DNA of 64,000 bases. Source: Bombyx mori (Eukaryota > Arthropoda > Insecta > Lepidoptera > Bombycidae). The DNA is taken from NCBI RefSeq assembly GCF_030269925.1, contig NC_085109.1, positions 4,588,001 to 4,652,000 of the forward strand. Reading direction: 5' to 3'. Numbering within the stretch: the first letter of the stretch is position 1; the number at the start of each line of letters is the position of its first letter. This document shows, in pieces, positions 55,224 to 64,000 of the stretch. The notes under the pieces were generated by a model. That model ran no database searches. It saw only the letters and a program-made list of their open reading frames with translations, and was not told the DNA's origin. Made by a program: the position numbers and the translations under genes.

Positions 55224-55670
55224 CTTTTTTTTTTTTTTTTTTCCTACCTTTGCTGATAGCCTTGAGAGGCTATTTCAGCTTCACCCTAACGTTAGTAGGT
55301 GAGCTCGCGGGGCTCAACCGGAGAGTTGCTAACACTGACCCTAGCAAGAGCAGTGCTTCGCAGAATCTACCACCGGATCGGAAACGCGACCCACTGAGAA
55401 GATCCGGCGAGAAACTCAGTGGACTGTGTCTATGGGTTAGTTTGCTCGTCAAGCCCTTCGTCGCAAGCGACGGGTTCGACGAGTCGACGAGGACGGTGAC
55501 CGGTGCTTGGGGTGCCTAAAAGCACCGTTAATGGATCAGGAGGATCCGTAATGACGTGCTTTGGGCGACGTCGACGGTTTGCCATTCGGTCTACTGGGTC
55601 GGGTATGTAATTTCCAGCGGCTACGATGAGAGGGTTCTCATGTCGTGCCGCCTTCTCAAAGTGGCGTAAT
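55224..55670 (-). mobile_element. Recent 5'-truncated copy of the jockey element, 10-bp target duplication
   Basis: ATCTGATGAG at 55214-55223 and 55671-55680 flanks a 447-bp insert ending in about 18 A residues. It is almost identical to 27576-27998 of the complete element. It differs by a few substitutions and a small in-place duplication near GACGAGTCGACGAGG. Evidence that this family moved recently. Confidence 0.92.
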
Positions 55671-55829
55671 ATCTGATGAGGAGTTTCACAAGTATATATA
55701 TTCAAAATTTAGGCTGTATTAAAATGGAGAACGACCGAAAGAGGCGCTAGTCTGGTCTGTCTCTGGATACCTTGGCGATAACTTGAGCTTTTTCTTTTAA
55801 AACTTATTTAAAGTCACTCTCAATTTCAA

Positions 55830-56305
55830 CTTTTTTTTTTTTTTTTTTTTTTTTTATTGCCCTTGTAGGCAGACGAGCACACGGCCCACCTGATGGTGAG
55901 TGGTTACCGTTGCCCATGGACTTCAGCAATGCCAGGGGCAGAGCCAAGCCGCTGCCTACCGCTTAATACTCTCCACAAGCCTCGTTTGAAGAAGGACATG
56001 TCATAGCGCTCGGGAAACACTGTGGAGGGGAGCTCATTCCATAGCCGCATGGTACGTGGCAAAAAAGATCTCTGGAAACGCACTGTGGATGACCGCAGTG
56101 GCTCCAGGTAGTACGGATGAACTCTACTCCGATGGCGGGCGGTGCGATGGTAAAAACGAGATGCCGGTATCATCTCGAACAATTCCTCAGAGCACTCCCC
56201 ATGGAACATACGGTATAAAATACAGAGAGAACCGAAGTCCCTCCGCAGACCCAGAGGTTCCAAACGATCCGTGAGACTGGGATTATCGACAATCCGACAA
56301 CTACA
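55830..56305 (-). mobile_element. 5'-truncated CR1-type LINE copy
   Basis: T-run of about 25 then, on the minus strand, a frame of ~120 codons ending at 55904. It covers VDNPSLTDRLEPLGLRRDFG, FHGECSEELFEMIPAS, WNELPSTVFPERYDMSFFKR and ends HGQR. This is the C-terminal end after the RT of CR1/L2-type ORF2, still open. The tail is CTACAAGGGCAATAAAA. The clade is assigned from the LW-N-LP-VF motif and is an inference. Confidence 0.82.
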
Positions 56306-59223
56306 TATATTTCAATAATTTATCCAAATCTCTAAGAGTTTTAATCACGAAAAATATCTACCTAGCACCTTACATAACTAAATACATATAGCCATGTTGC
56401 TACAGCTTTTTTTTAAATTTATCCTATATAAATTTGTTGTAACCCTAAATTATTGTATGATGCCTAGAAATAAAAAATGAAAAATTCCCTGTTATAATCT
56501 CGATAAATAACTTCTGACAGCTAGATAATATTTGAAGGGTAAGTAAAGCTTCAAGGGTAAATGTAAAGGCTAAGTAAAGCTATTTCATTCGATAATTCAA
56601 TAATTTCCAATTATTTACTACCGAAAAATTATCTAATATATCTAAATATCTTTGTATTAAATAATAATATTCTAGTTTTTTAAATATCCCTGAAACCTTT
56701 CAATGAATTTAACATTTAGATAAGTAGTAACACATAATAAGTGGTATTTCGATAGAGCAACATGAATATTGGTCACGGATTTTTACTATACAATAGTAGA
56801 AGCCATTTCAATGGAGCTCAAACTCTGAATACGGTCTGAAGAACACTGAATATTGAGATACCATTTTTGTTTTGTGCTCGAAGCTTTTTGCTTGTCTTTT
56901 GAAAAACCGCAATTGTTTTATGCTATGAACATTTATGAAAATTGGACAAAATCGTGTAACATAGTTGGAATGATGCCGAAAAAAGAAAAAACCAATACGA
57001 ATTTTCCTTTTTAATGCTATTAGTGCTTTCAATTATTTTCCGACCATGATAGACAAAGTTCGTTTTTTAATGTGGCTTGATCCATTGCCTGGATGCAATG
57101 CAAAAGATAAAGGCGTATTTGTCCACGTGTACACAGATATTTATTTTTTTCATCGTGAAATAGCTATATTTTCCATTCAGAGAATATTTCTTTTTAACAC
57201 AAAGCAATTATTTTCAAATTTGCATTCCAAAAGCTGATAATCATGAACTCTTTGAACTTTTCAATCTGCTGGCGAGAAGCAAGAAAACTTTTTACGTTAA
57301 TAACTTTTACAACTGCCACATACTAATTAAATTAAAATTTAGCTCAATTTGTTAGCAGTCGTAACGCTAACATTCCTTGTTTGACACTTTTTGTATTAAA
57401 CTTATTTTCGAAAATAACCTTATAATTTTCACTGTAATAACATTTTATTTAAGCATATCAAATATTGAAACGTCTTGTTATTTGGAAAAAGAATTACAAA
57501 TGGAAAATTTATCGTATTCATTTTTATTACATTTGTCTTGAACCTTTATAAGCTAATTATAAATATCTGTTGTATGTAATTTGACATTTAAGCTCTTGTT
57601 ATCGTTATTTTAGCTTGCTGGTTGTATTGATGGTGCCGTTATTACAATATCATTAAGACTTCTAGCTCATGCTTCAAGTTTAATTACGACTGGTTGTTAA
57701 TATGTACACTAACTAGTTACTTAAAATAAAGTGACAAGTGAGTATATCCACCGAACTTTAAACAAAAACTTGTGGACAAATAAACAAAGGTATTTCCTTT
57801 TGTAAATTTATTTGCAGCAACTAAACAGTAATGAGTTATTAATAGGAAAATAAAATCCATCTGCTGCTTGTTAGTGATCAAATTACGCTGAATATATTTC
57901 AAAGTTTGCTTATTCGCGTACATGTTATAAATTGTCAACAGCGTTATTGATGAGATGGATATTTCATGAAGCGAAACGTGTTCGAGCGTACTTCGAATAT
58001 AAATTGGTCTTATATTGAGTCCTAAACAAATAACTTAACATTACGATGTTCACATCCCAAGTGTATTTGACAGCATTTTTGGGAATCGAAAATCAAAATT
58101 TCATTATAAATCATAATAAAGAGCAAATTATAGAAACAAAAATGGGTGAATTAAAAGAAGCACCAAAAGTAGAAACATAATGAGACGTTGAAATGAATAT
58201 ATGGAGATTTAACCCAAGGAGAGGTGACGTCAGGCAAGGGACCGCTTGTAAAACTCATGCCAAATCCTTATCCTTATGATAAGAGAATATGCTGCGCCAA
58301 CCTCACATAATGTGGGGTAAAGGCAAAAATAAGAAGCTATTAACAGTATTAACCCTTTTTAATATTATTGTTAACAAATTTTGCAAATAGTGATTTTTTT
58401 GCCCTTGAAATTTAAAAACGCATTGAAACATGTCTCTCAGACATCAATTACATGAACTGAATCCAGTTTCTGTCATCGTAATGAATTTATCATATACCGG
58501 TTTTTATTTAATTACAAATGTTTGATTATGATTCCTAGAGTACTTTGTTTGTTATTCTCAAACAAACAGAGGCAAGCAGTTACAAAGAATTGGGCAGGTC
58601 AGCAGAAACACATAAATTAATTCTATTTAATTTTCAATAAACTCGTATTCGGACGCACCTAACCAAACAGACATTTATGAATTTATAATAACATAGTTTC
58701 ATCAGTAGGTGCCGATCATCAGTTTCTACATAATATTAGATTAACATAAGCAATCGAATTGTTAAAACAGAATTATTTGTCAGCGATTATCCCAAATAAT
58801 AGTTTAATGGATATTTTTTTTAACATATATTTTTTAATAGAGCCTTTTAAATGGGACTAGTAGTAGTAGTAGAGTACTAATGGTAAAACGTTTCGTCAAA
58901 CCACGAAACAGTCCGGACCAGAGACCGGCATAATTCGACCTAATGCACCATTTGGCGTCATGACCATGATTCCTAATGTACTTTATACCTACATACATAT
59001 ATATCTTCTCATATAACCACTTACAACGAAATGGCTGGTGCGTTTCTCTGAGAAATAAATAAAGCAAATGAAGAAGACAATAGAATATTGTACATATAAA
59101 AAAAAAAAAACTTAATCTCGTGTTTTTGTCTATCTATTTCAGATTCCCTGCTGTTTACAATTTATTGCTTCAGGAGGACAAATATAAAAATAAACCATAA
59201 TGAAAAGCAGATTTTTAGATACA
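56306..59223. other. AT-rich spacer, no gene seen
   Basis: About 2.9 kb without a recognised repeat, domain or exon. A GTA trinucleotide run lies near 58860 and an A-run at 59098-59110. The open frames (for example 57046-57237) have AT-driven composition. Confidence 0.45.
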
Positions 59224-59229
59224 TTTATT
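59224..59229 (-). terminator. Polyadenylation signal AATAAA of the small secreted-protein gene
   Basis: Minus-strand AATAAA about 155 nt after the stop codon at 59382. The nearest clear signal in the expected direction. The cleavage site is not defined. Confidence 0.5.
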
Positions 59230-59381
59230 TATCTTATAGTCAAGTAGAATGAAACTGATATTTTTTGTTAAATTTTTAAACCATGACATGTATTCAGCCT
59301 TGAAGAAACAAAGTGATTATTTAAACTGCACCATAATATTGAAATCGATATAAAAAACAAAATCACTGACGTACAAACATT

Positions 59382-60839
59382 TTAAACATTCCTAATGGAG
59401 TTATCGAGAAAACTATTCGGTCTTTGATTGAAATTCTGTGGATTCTTCCTGTTGGCTTCCAAAGCCAGCCAGTTGAGGAGCCAAAACGGCTGCTTGTCGA
59501 CCGGCAGTTTTCTTAGTCGATTCACCAGGTCAGCGTCACCCAAAGCTTCGATCGGGAGTCGTATTGTCGTCGTACTGATATCGTCTCCGAATCTGGAATT
59601 TGACCAAATTATATTTTAACTAGTGGTCCCGCAGTAGTCGAAATTCGACTATAATTAATTGGAACTGTAATTTTGTACACTATTATGATTGTATTTTCAA
59701 CGCCAAGACTCCACTATGGAAAAATATTAATAAAGACAAAGAACATTTAATATTATTATACTGTAATTAGAGGCCTTTTGTTCCTCACGTAAACAAATAA
59801 GCCAAAAAAATTATCATTAGCAGATTTTCCCACGGTTTTCTTGTTCGCATGCGAATTATAATATTATAGCCTTAAGAAATAATTAATCTAATTTTTAGGT
59901 AAATATTTTTTTTTTAAAACCTTATTAGCGTTGACTGATGATAATGTGTTATGAATTGAATACCTCGTTAATGAAGACTAGAAACAATCTTTTTGCCAAG
60001 ACGATTTCAGGTGAAGAAAACATCAAATCGGGAATGTTACCACGCACTGACATACGCTCGACAGATTTAACATAACGATTTACAACAAAAATAAACAATA
60101 GTTTAAAAAAACTAACAAAATACGCTTTGGTGCATGGTATAAGTAATTTTATAAATATTTTATAATTTCTTTATGAACAGATATGAGTAGAAGGGTTATT
60201 TTGATAATATCCTGAAAAGCACCCCACGCTTTATTAGAATAAAAAAATTTTTTCTTAAACTATTTTTCATTCAAATTTATTAAAATTTATTTTCTATTTT
60301 TTTGTTGGATTTTTTATAAAAGCGCATTTTCTTAATTTTTTAAACTATTATTTATTTTTCATTTGTTAGTTGAATTTAAATTTTTTAAATTTTTTTTTAA
60401 TTGTCGAATTGTCATCGTCCTTTAATAAGTATACCAAATTTCGAGTTAATCCGACGTTTTGAAGGGGGTCAAAATCATGTTCAAAGATTCCGTTACAAAC
60501 ATACATACATACGTCTGAAGCCAATAAAAGCGTATTAAAAACAACTAAATCCATTAATACTTGTTAAACTTTTAACATGTCCTTCTTCAAACAAGGCTTG
60601 TGGAGAGTATTAAGCGGTAGGCAGCGGCTTGGCTCTGCCCCTGGCAATGTTGAAGTCACCATCGTCTGCCTACAAGGCAAGGCAAAAAAAAACAACACAT
60701 ACCTATTGCCCAAAGCGTCTTCTGGGGGTGCCGTGCTTTGAATTGCAGGAAAACCTATTGGTTGTCTTCCAGCGTATGGCGAACGTTGGGCCGAGCAGCA
60801 AATAACCATCATAGCTACGCAGAGTACTGTAATCTTCAT
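59382..60839 (-). CDS. Small secreted protein, 115 aa, two coding exons
   Basis: Exon with the ATG: 60839-60703, then donor AG|GTATGT. Second coding exon: 59592-59382 after acceptor AAATTCCAG|ATTCGG, stop TAA at 59384-59382. The frame joins through a split Arg codon (GNR|FGDD). The protein begins MKITVLCVAMMVICCSAQRS, a textbook signal peptide probably cut after SAQ or nearby. The mature ~97 aa has no cysteines and includes TIRLPIEALGDADLVNRL and KLPVDKQPFWLLNWLALE, with a basic, Asn-rich end. An acceptor (TTATTTACAG) lies 7 nt before the ATG, so a 5' UTR exon exists further right. I do not recognise the family; some lepidopteran silk, cuticle or haemolymph peptides have this architecture. 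The ~1.1-kb intron holds a Helitron, an AT-rich repeat and a CR1 tail. Confidence 0.82.
59620..59780 (-). mobile_element. Helitron 3' part, intronic
   Basis: Minus-strand 3' end: hairpin TAGTCGAATTTCGACTA, CTGCGGGACCACTAG and then T. Same family as 27227-27540. Its end lies only 27 bp from the splice acceptor of the small secreted-protein gene. Confidence 0.65.
60119..60541. repeat. AT-rich repeat related to 20676-21248
   Basis: Bounded by AATACGCTTT on the left and AAAGCGTATT on the right (inverted). It contains GAAAAGCACCCCACGC, AATTTATTTTCTATTTT and ACAAACATACATACATAC as in the 20.7-kb copy. Possible non-autonomous DNA element in the intron of the secreted-protein gene. Confidence 0.5.
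60575..60692 (+). mobile_element. CR1-type LINE 3' tail, intronic
   Basis: ACATGTCCTTCTTCAAACAA to TGGCAATGTTGAAGTCACC, then, after an internal deletion, CGTCTGCCTACAAGG and an A-rich end. Lies about 10 bp inside the donor end of the secreted-protein gene's intron. Confidence 0.75.
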
Positions 60840-60928
60840 GATGCTACTGTAAATAATGTGAATCTAGTTAGACTGGTTATACGGTGTTAAAATTAAACAT
60901 TAAAGACATTGGAGACGTTCTTGTCATC

Positions 60929-61056
60929 TTTTTTATTTATTTTTATTGCTTAGATGGGTGGACGAGCTCACGGCCCACCCGGTGTTAAGTGGTTACTGGA
61001 GCCCATAGAAATCTACAACGTAAATGCGCCACCTACCTTGAGATATAAGTTCTAAG
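60929..61056 (-). repeat. BMC1-type repeat, truncated and fused to a LINE tail
   Basis: Normal from the T-rich end to TATAAGTTCTAAG, where the sequence changes without spacer into R1-clade 3' UTR (CGGGGTATGTCAGAG). Confidence 0.8.
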
Positions 61057-61281
61057 CGGGGTATGTCAGAGTCGAACTGACTAAAACCTCCTGTCGCTCA
61101 ACAACCAACATCCAAGCCTCGCATGGGACGGAACTCATGAAAAGGCAAAGGGGGGAAAGTGAAGCGCTTAGTGCGGAGCACATCTCTCCCATCACCCTCC
61201 CCCTCGGGACGCTGGACCGGCGGTCGTCGGCGCCACGACCACCAGCCCTCTCGGTCGGCAGGCTGTCCGAAGCCCGCCTAG
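61057..61281 (-). repeat. R1-clade 3' UTR fragment
   Basis: Matches 45008-45232 of the R1-clade insertion (GTCGAACTGACTAAAACC to GTCCGAAGCCCGCCTAG). Both ends are internal to the UTR, so it lacks its own poly(A). Confidence 0.75.
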
Positions 61282-61549
61282 GCCTAACGGCTCTCGGCCC
61301 GCTGAACGAGGGAATCGGTGGTCGTGTCGCTGGCGGCCGCCGGTCCGGCATCCGTGGGACGGTGGGATGGATGTAATGTGCTCTGCATCAACCCTGTGCC
61401 GCCGTCTCAATAGCCCCGACTGGGCTCCGGCCCGGTCCGAGGTAGGGCGCCGGTTGTGAGCGGCAGGAGTTTTTAGTGAGGTTCAATTCCCACATACCCC
61501 ACCTGCCGCGCGGGTGGGGATCCGGCGATTTTCTCGTGTGGAAAAAAAA
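61282..61549 (+). repeat. LINE 3' tail (plus), same family as 33965-34152
   Basis: GGACGGTGGGATGGATGTAA, GACTGGGCTCCGGCCCGG, GAGCGGCAGGAGTTTTTAG, GGATCCGGCGATTTTCTC and an A-run at 61541-61549. Joins the inverted R1-clade fragment at 61281 without a spacer. Confidence 0.65.
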
Positions 61550-62425
61550 AGGCCTAACAATACCCTACCAATACTAATTACGCGTATTCATAAACGTTTT
61601 GCAGGCTTGATTTTTGTTAAATTTACTAAATAAAAGTTTTAGAAACAGGGCCCTGAAACTGCGATACTTTTAAGACAAATATTTTTTGGACGGAAACTAG
61701 CGACATCTTGTAGCAGATGCCCCTAAGCTTATATGTTGTTAAAATTAAGGCATTTAATTACTGTGCAACTAAACACAGAAATTAAAAAAAGAACACAAGT
61801 CTTTATTTGAAGACAAACCGATTAAATTTTATCAATTTGTGGTTTCTGAAAATTTACAAAATCCTTCATTAAAAATAAAATATAGGTAATATGTTACTGC
61901 CATCTATAGGAGCAATACGAAACTAATCTAAGCGAAGCCATCTAGTGGGCGAAGCCCGTAAACATTATTGTTGAGTGCTTGAGTTGCTTATCAATAACTA
62001 ATTTATGTGTATTACCAATGTTCAGAAAATAGATTTACATTTTAGAAAACTATAAATTGTATTTTAATGTTATTCTATTCTTTGTTACGTCCATTATATT
62101 TCGTCACTGTGCACAGACAAACATTGTGATTAATTAGAAGCGTTAATTGACCCGTGACTTTTGATGTAATCCAAAGGTTGAGTACAGGCACAAAAGACAA
62201 AGGGCACAGATAAAATACTCATCTATCTACATAATTGGTCAGATACTATAGACTAATCGACAAGGGTAGATTGAGAGAATCATCATTCATGTTTTAGACA
62301 AACATCCTTATCAGATTTGTGAAGGCATGCGCTTGTCACACGCTGACTACCCGTCATTTGAGTTTATTTGTAATTAATTGCTGCAGCGCACAAACAAACT
62401 AACCGGTTTTTTTTCAGTTAGATTT
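61550..62425. other. AT-rich spacer, no gene seen
   Basis: May contain the 5' UTR exon of the small secreted-protein gene, which cannot be located by eye. No repeat border recognised. Confidence 0.4.
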
Positions 62426-62592
62426 TTTTTCCGCTTCAATGTGTGTGTGAGCGGAGTCCAAAGATATTTACAACGAAAATGTCGCCATCGCTTTTAAATT
62501 TGAGTTCTTAGATCTATGTTTTTACTGTACAGAGGCTGCTGCGCCCTTCAAACCGAAACGCATTACTGCTTCACTTCAGAAATGGGAAAATT
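62426..62592 (-). repeat. BMC1-type repeat, old and degenerate
   Basis: GCGGAGTCCAAAGATATTTACAACG, GCCCTTCAAACCGAAACGC and ATTACTGCTTCACTTCAG keep the order of the unit. The rest is decayed. Confidence 0.6.
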
Positions 62593-64000
62593 TAAATGTC
62601 ATTGTTAGGAAATAATTGGCTATCGCTAGTAATCGTCTCATTTATTAATTGATTGCGCCTAGAATAGGTTTATTTAGAACGCTAACAAATTGAATTAATG
62701 TTATGTTAGATCCAATTTTTTTTATTTCAAGTTTCAGCTCATTCGACCCAAACAATCCTTGTGTCATGCAAGATGCTCTCTGCGATAAAATCAGACTCGA
62801 GCTTACTCATAAATGTAGGTAGGTGATAGTTTAAGTGGGTTGGGGAAAAATTATGAGCTACCCTGCAAAGTCCTCAAAAACTCCTCAACTTAAACTTAAT
62901 ATATATTGACCAAAATATTCCAAATCATCGATCGCTACGAAGTGTAAGTTTTAGAAGGAACCTGCTGCCACCAGATCCCACAGCTATTTTGTACCTACTA
63001 CGCATTCTACAAATTGTTATACACCAACAAATTTAAGTGAATGCTTTGATTCTCGTTTCAAGACATTACGGAAACCACAATATTGCTTAAGCTATTATGT
63101 TGAGAACAAAGATACGGGGAAGCAGAAAATTACGTACGAGATTATTGTGATCATATTTATGAATAAGGTTCAAATTTTATTAATTTAATGGGTGGTACAA
63201 TTGTCCTACCATTCCTAAGATCCAGTTTTGAAAAGAGGGGCAGCTATTTATTACATACGATTTGAAGTCCGACGATGTGTCTCAAGCACCGCTCACGTCA
63301 TGATGTCTATGGACTCAGGCAAACACGAAACTAGACCGCGAACCGGGAGGGCCGTTCACTTTGGTTGTATAAAAAGCAATAAAAAATATATAGTTATTCA
63401 CTTACATTGTTCACAGACGAAAATTTAATAAAAATAAAAATCACGAAATCCTAACTGCTAATCTTTGGAAATCTATTGAACTAATATTAAAAATTCACTC
63501 TGAACGATATTCACACACAAAACGTCTAACGAACACTGATTCTATATTTATCATTCATAAGTTTATAAACAAAAACCAGAATGGTATTTTATCATTAGAA
63601 GGAAAGGAAATGATTTAAATCTGCATAAATTAAAAAGAGACAGACTGTAAATAGTGTGTGTTAGACAAAGACGGTAATAGAATGATGGACGTAATGACGT
63701 AGTGGGTTTGATTGGTTTGGTTTTACAAATTATAAAGAATTTACCTAATTTAACCGAAGCGTTTTTTTCTGACGAACTATTGAAATGAGTTCAATTTGAT
63801 GCGTCATACGAATTCAACTTGTGGTTGGTAATCCCCTTAAAACTTATGAGTTGATGAAATTTTACATAAAAAATATGGCAAACATAATATATGTATGTGC
63901 ATACGTATTTATAAGTTTGCTAAAAATCATCACTTAAATTTAAGTGCATAGTATTTGCGTAATTAATAATTAATTCTGATAAATTCATTGACTGAGACAA
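62593..64000. other. AT-rich spacer, no gene seen
   Basis: No clear gene. A TATAAAAAG on the plus strand at about 63368 is followed by a frame of mixed composition that does not look protein-like. Confidence 0.4.

Noticed and set aside
59428..59619. Plus-strand frame of 63 codons
   Set aside because: Antisense to the second exon of the small secreted-protein gene.
60564..60839. 91-codon minus-strand frame taken as one protein
   Set aside because: The true exon ends at the GTATGT donor at 60702. The rest is intron with a CR1 tail.
63360..63430. Plus-strand TATAAAAAG as a promoter
   Set aside because: No initiator, exon or coding sequence follows before the window ends, and AT-rich DNA gives such matches often.

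Overview
This is a repeat-rich, AT-rich (outside the mobile elements) eukaryotic nuclear window. It looks like a lepidopteran, most likely the silkworm Bombyx mori or its close wild relative. The pointers are about 20 copies of a BMC1/Bm1-type short repeat, a jockey-clade LINE, R1-clade LINE remnants, CR1-like tails, Helitron ends ending in CTAG|T and an intact DD37D (maT/Bmmar1-type) mariner. There is no bacterial-type gene, operon, rRNA or CRISPR. Family names are from memory; no database was searched.

Host genes are few and both confident ones are on the minus strand. (1) A two-domain Kazal-like secreted-inhibitor gene was spliced by hand from exons at 37646-37488, 35937-35737 and 33520-33414. 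Splice phases agree and each domain is cut by an intron at the same place; the signal-peptide exon was not found. (2) A small secreted protein gene of 115 aa has exons 60846-60703 and 59592-59382, a clear signal peptide, an intron upstream of its ATG and an AATAAA downstream. A third possible terminal exon (about 5652-5377, minus) is weak.

Layout. 0-9 kb: SINE-like copies, a threefold tandem array of a composite LINE-tail/SINE-head unit (1.5-2.5 kb), a jockey-family tail, a Helitron and a different jockey-clade tail (6.6-7.4 kb). 9-18.5 kb: R1-clade LINE fragments, one inserted with a 17-bp target duplication into the edge of a Tigger/pogo element (11.45-12.12 kb), and two copies of an unclassified ~390-bp repeat. 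18.5-27.5 kb: mostly AT-rich DNA with CR1 tails, a fossil mariner and Helitron pieces. 27,566-32,762: a complete jockey-clade LINE (minus) with both ORFs open and a perfect 9-bp target duplication. 33.4-37.7 kb: the Kazal gene with repeats in its introns. 38.58-39.88 kb: the intact mariner. 40,586-46,820: a hAT-type element bounded by 8-bp duplications and filled with a mariner, two R1-clade insertions, a Helitron end and an RTE-like remnant. 47-57 kb: a solo LTR and its relative, another fossil mariner, LINE tails and SINE-like copies. 57-64 kb: the small secreted-protein gene in otherwise sparse DNA.

The mobile elements account for almost every long open frame. The two host genes are short-exon, secreted-protein genes whose introns have collected insertions, so they are invisible to a simple ORF search.
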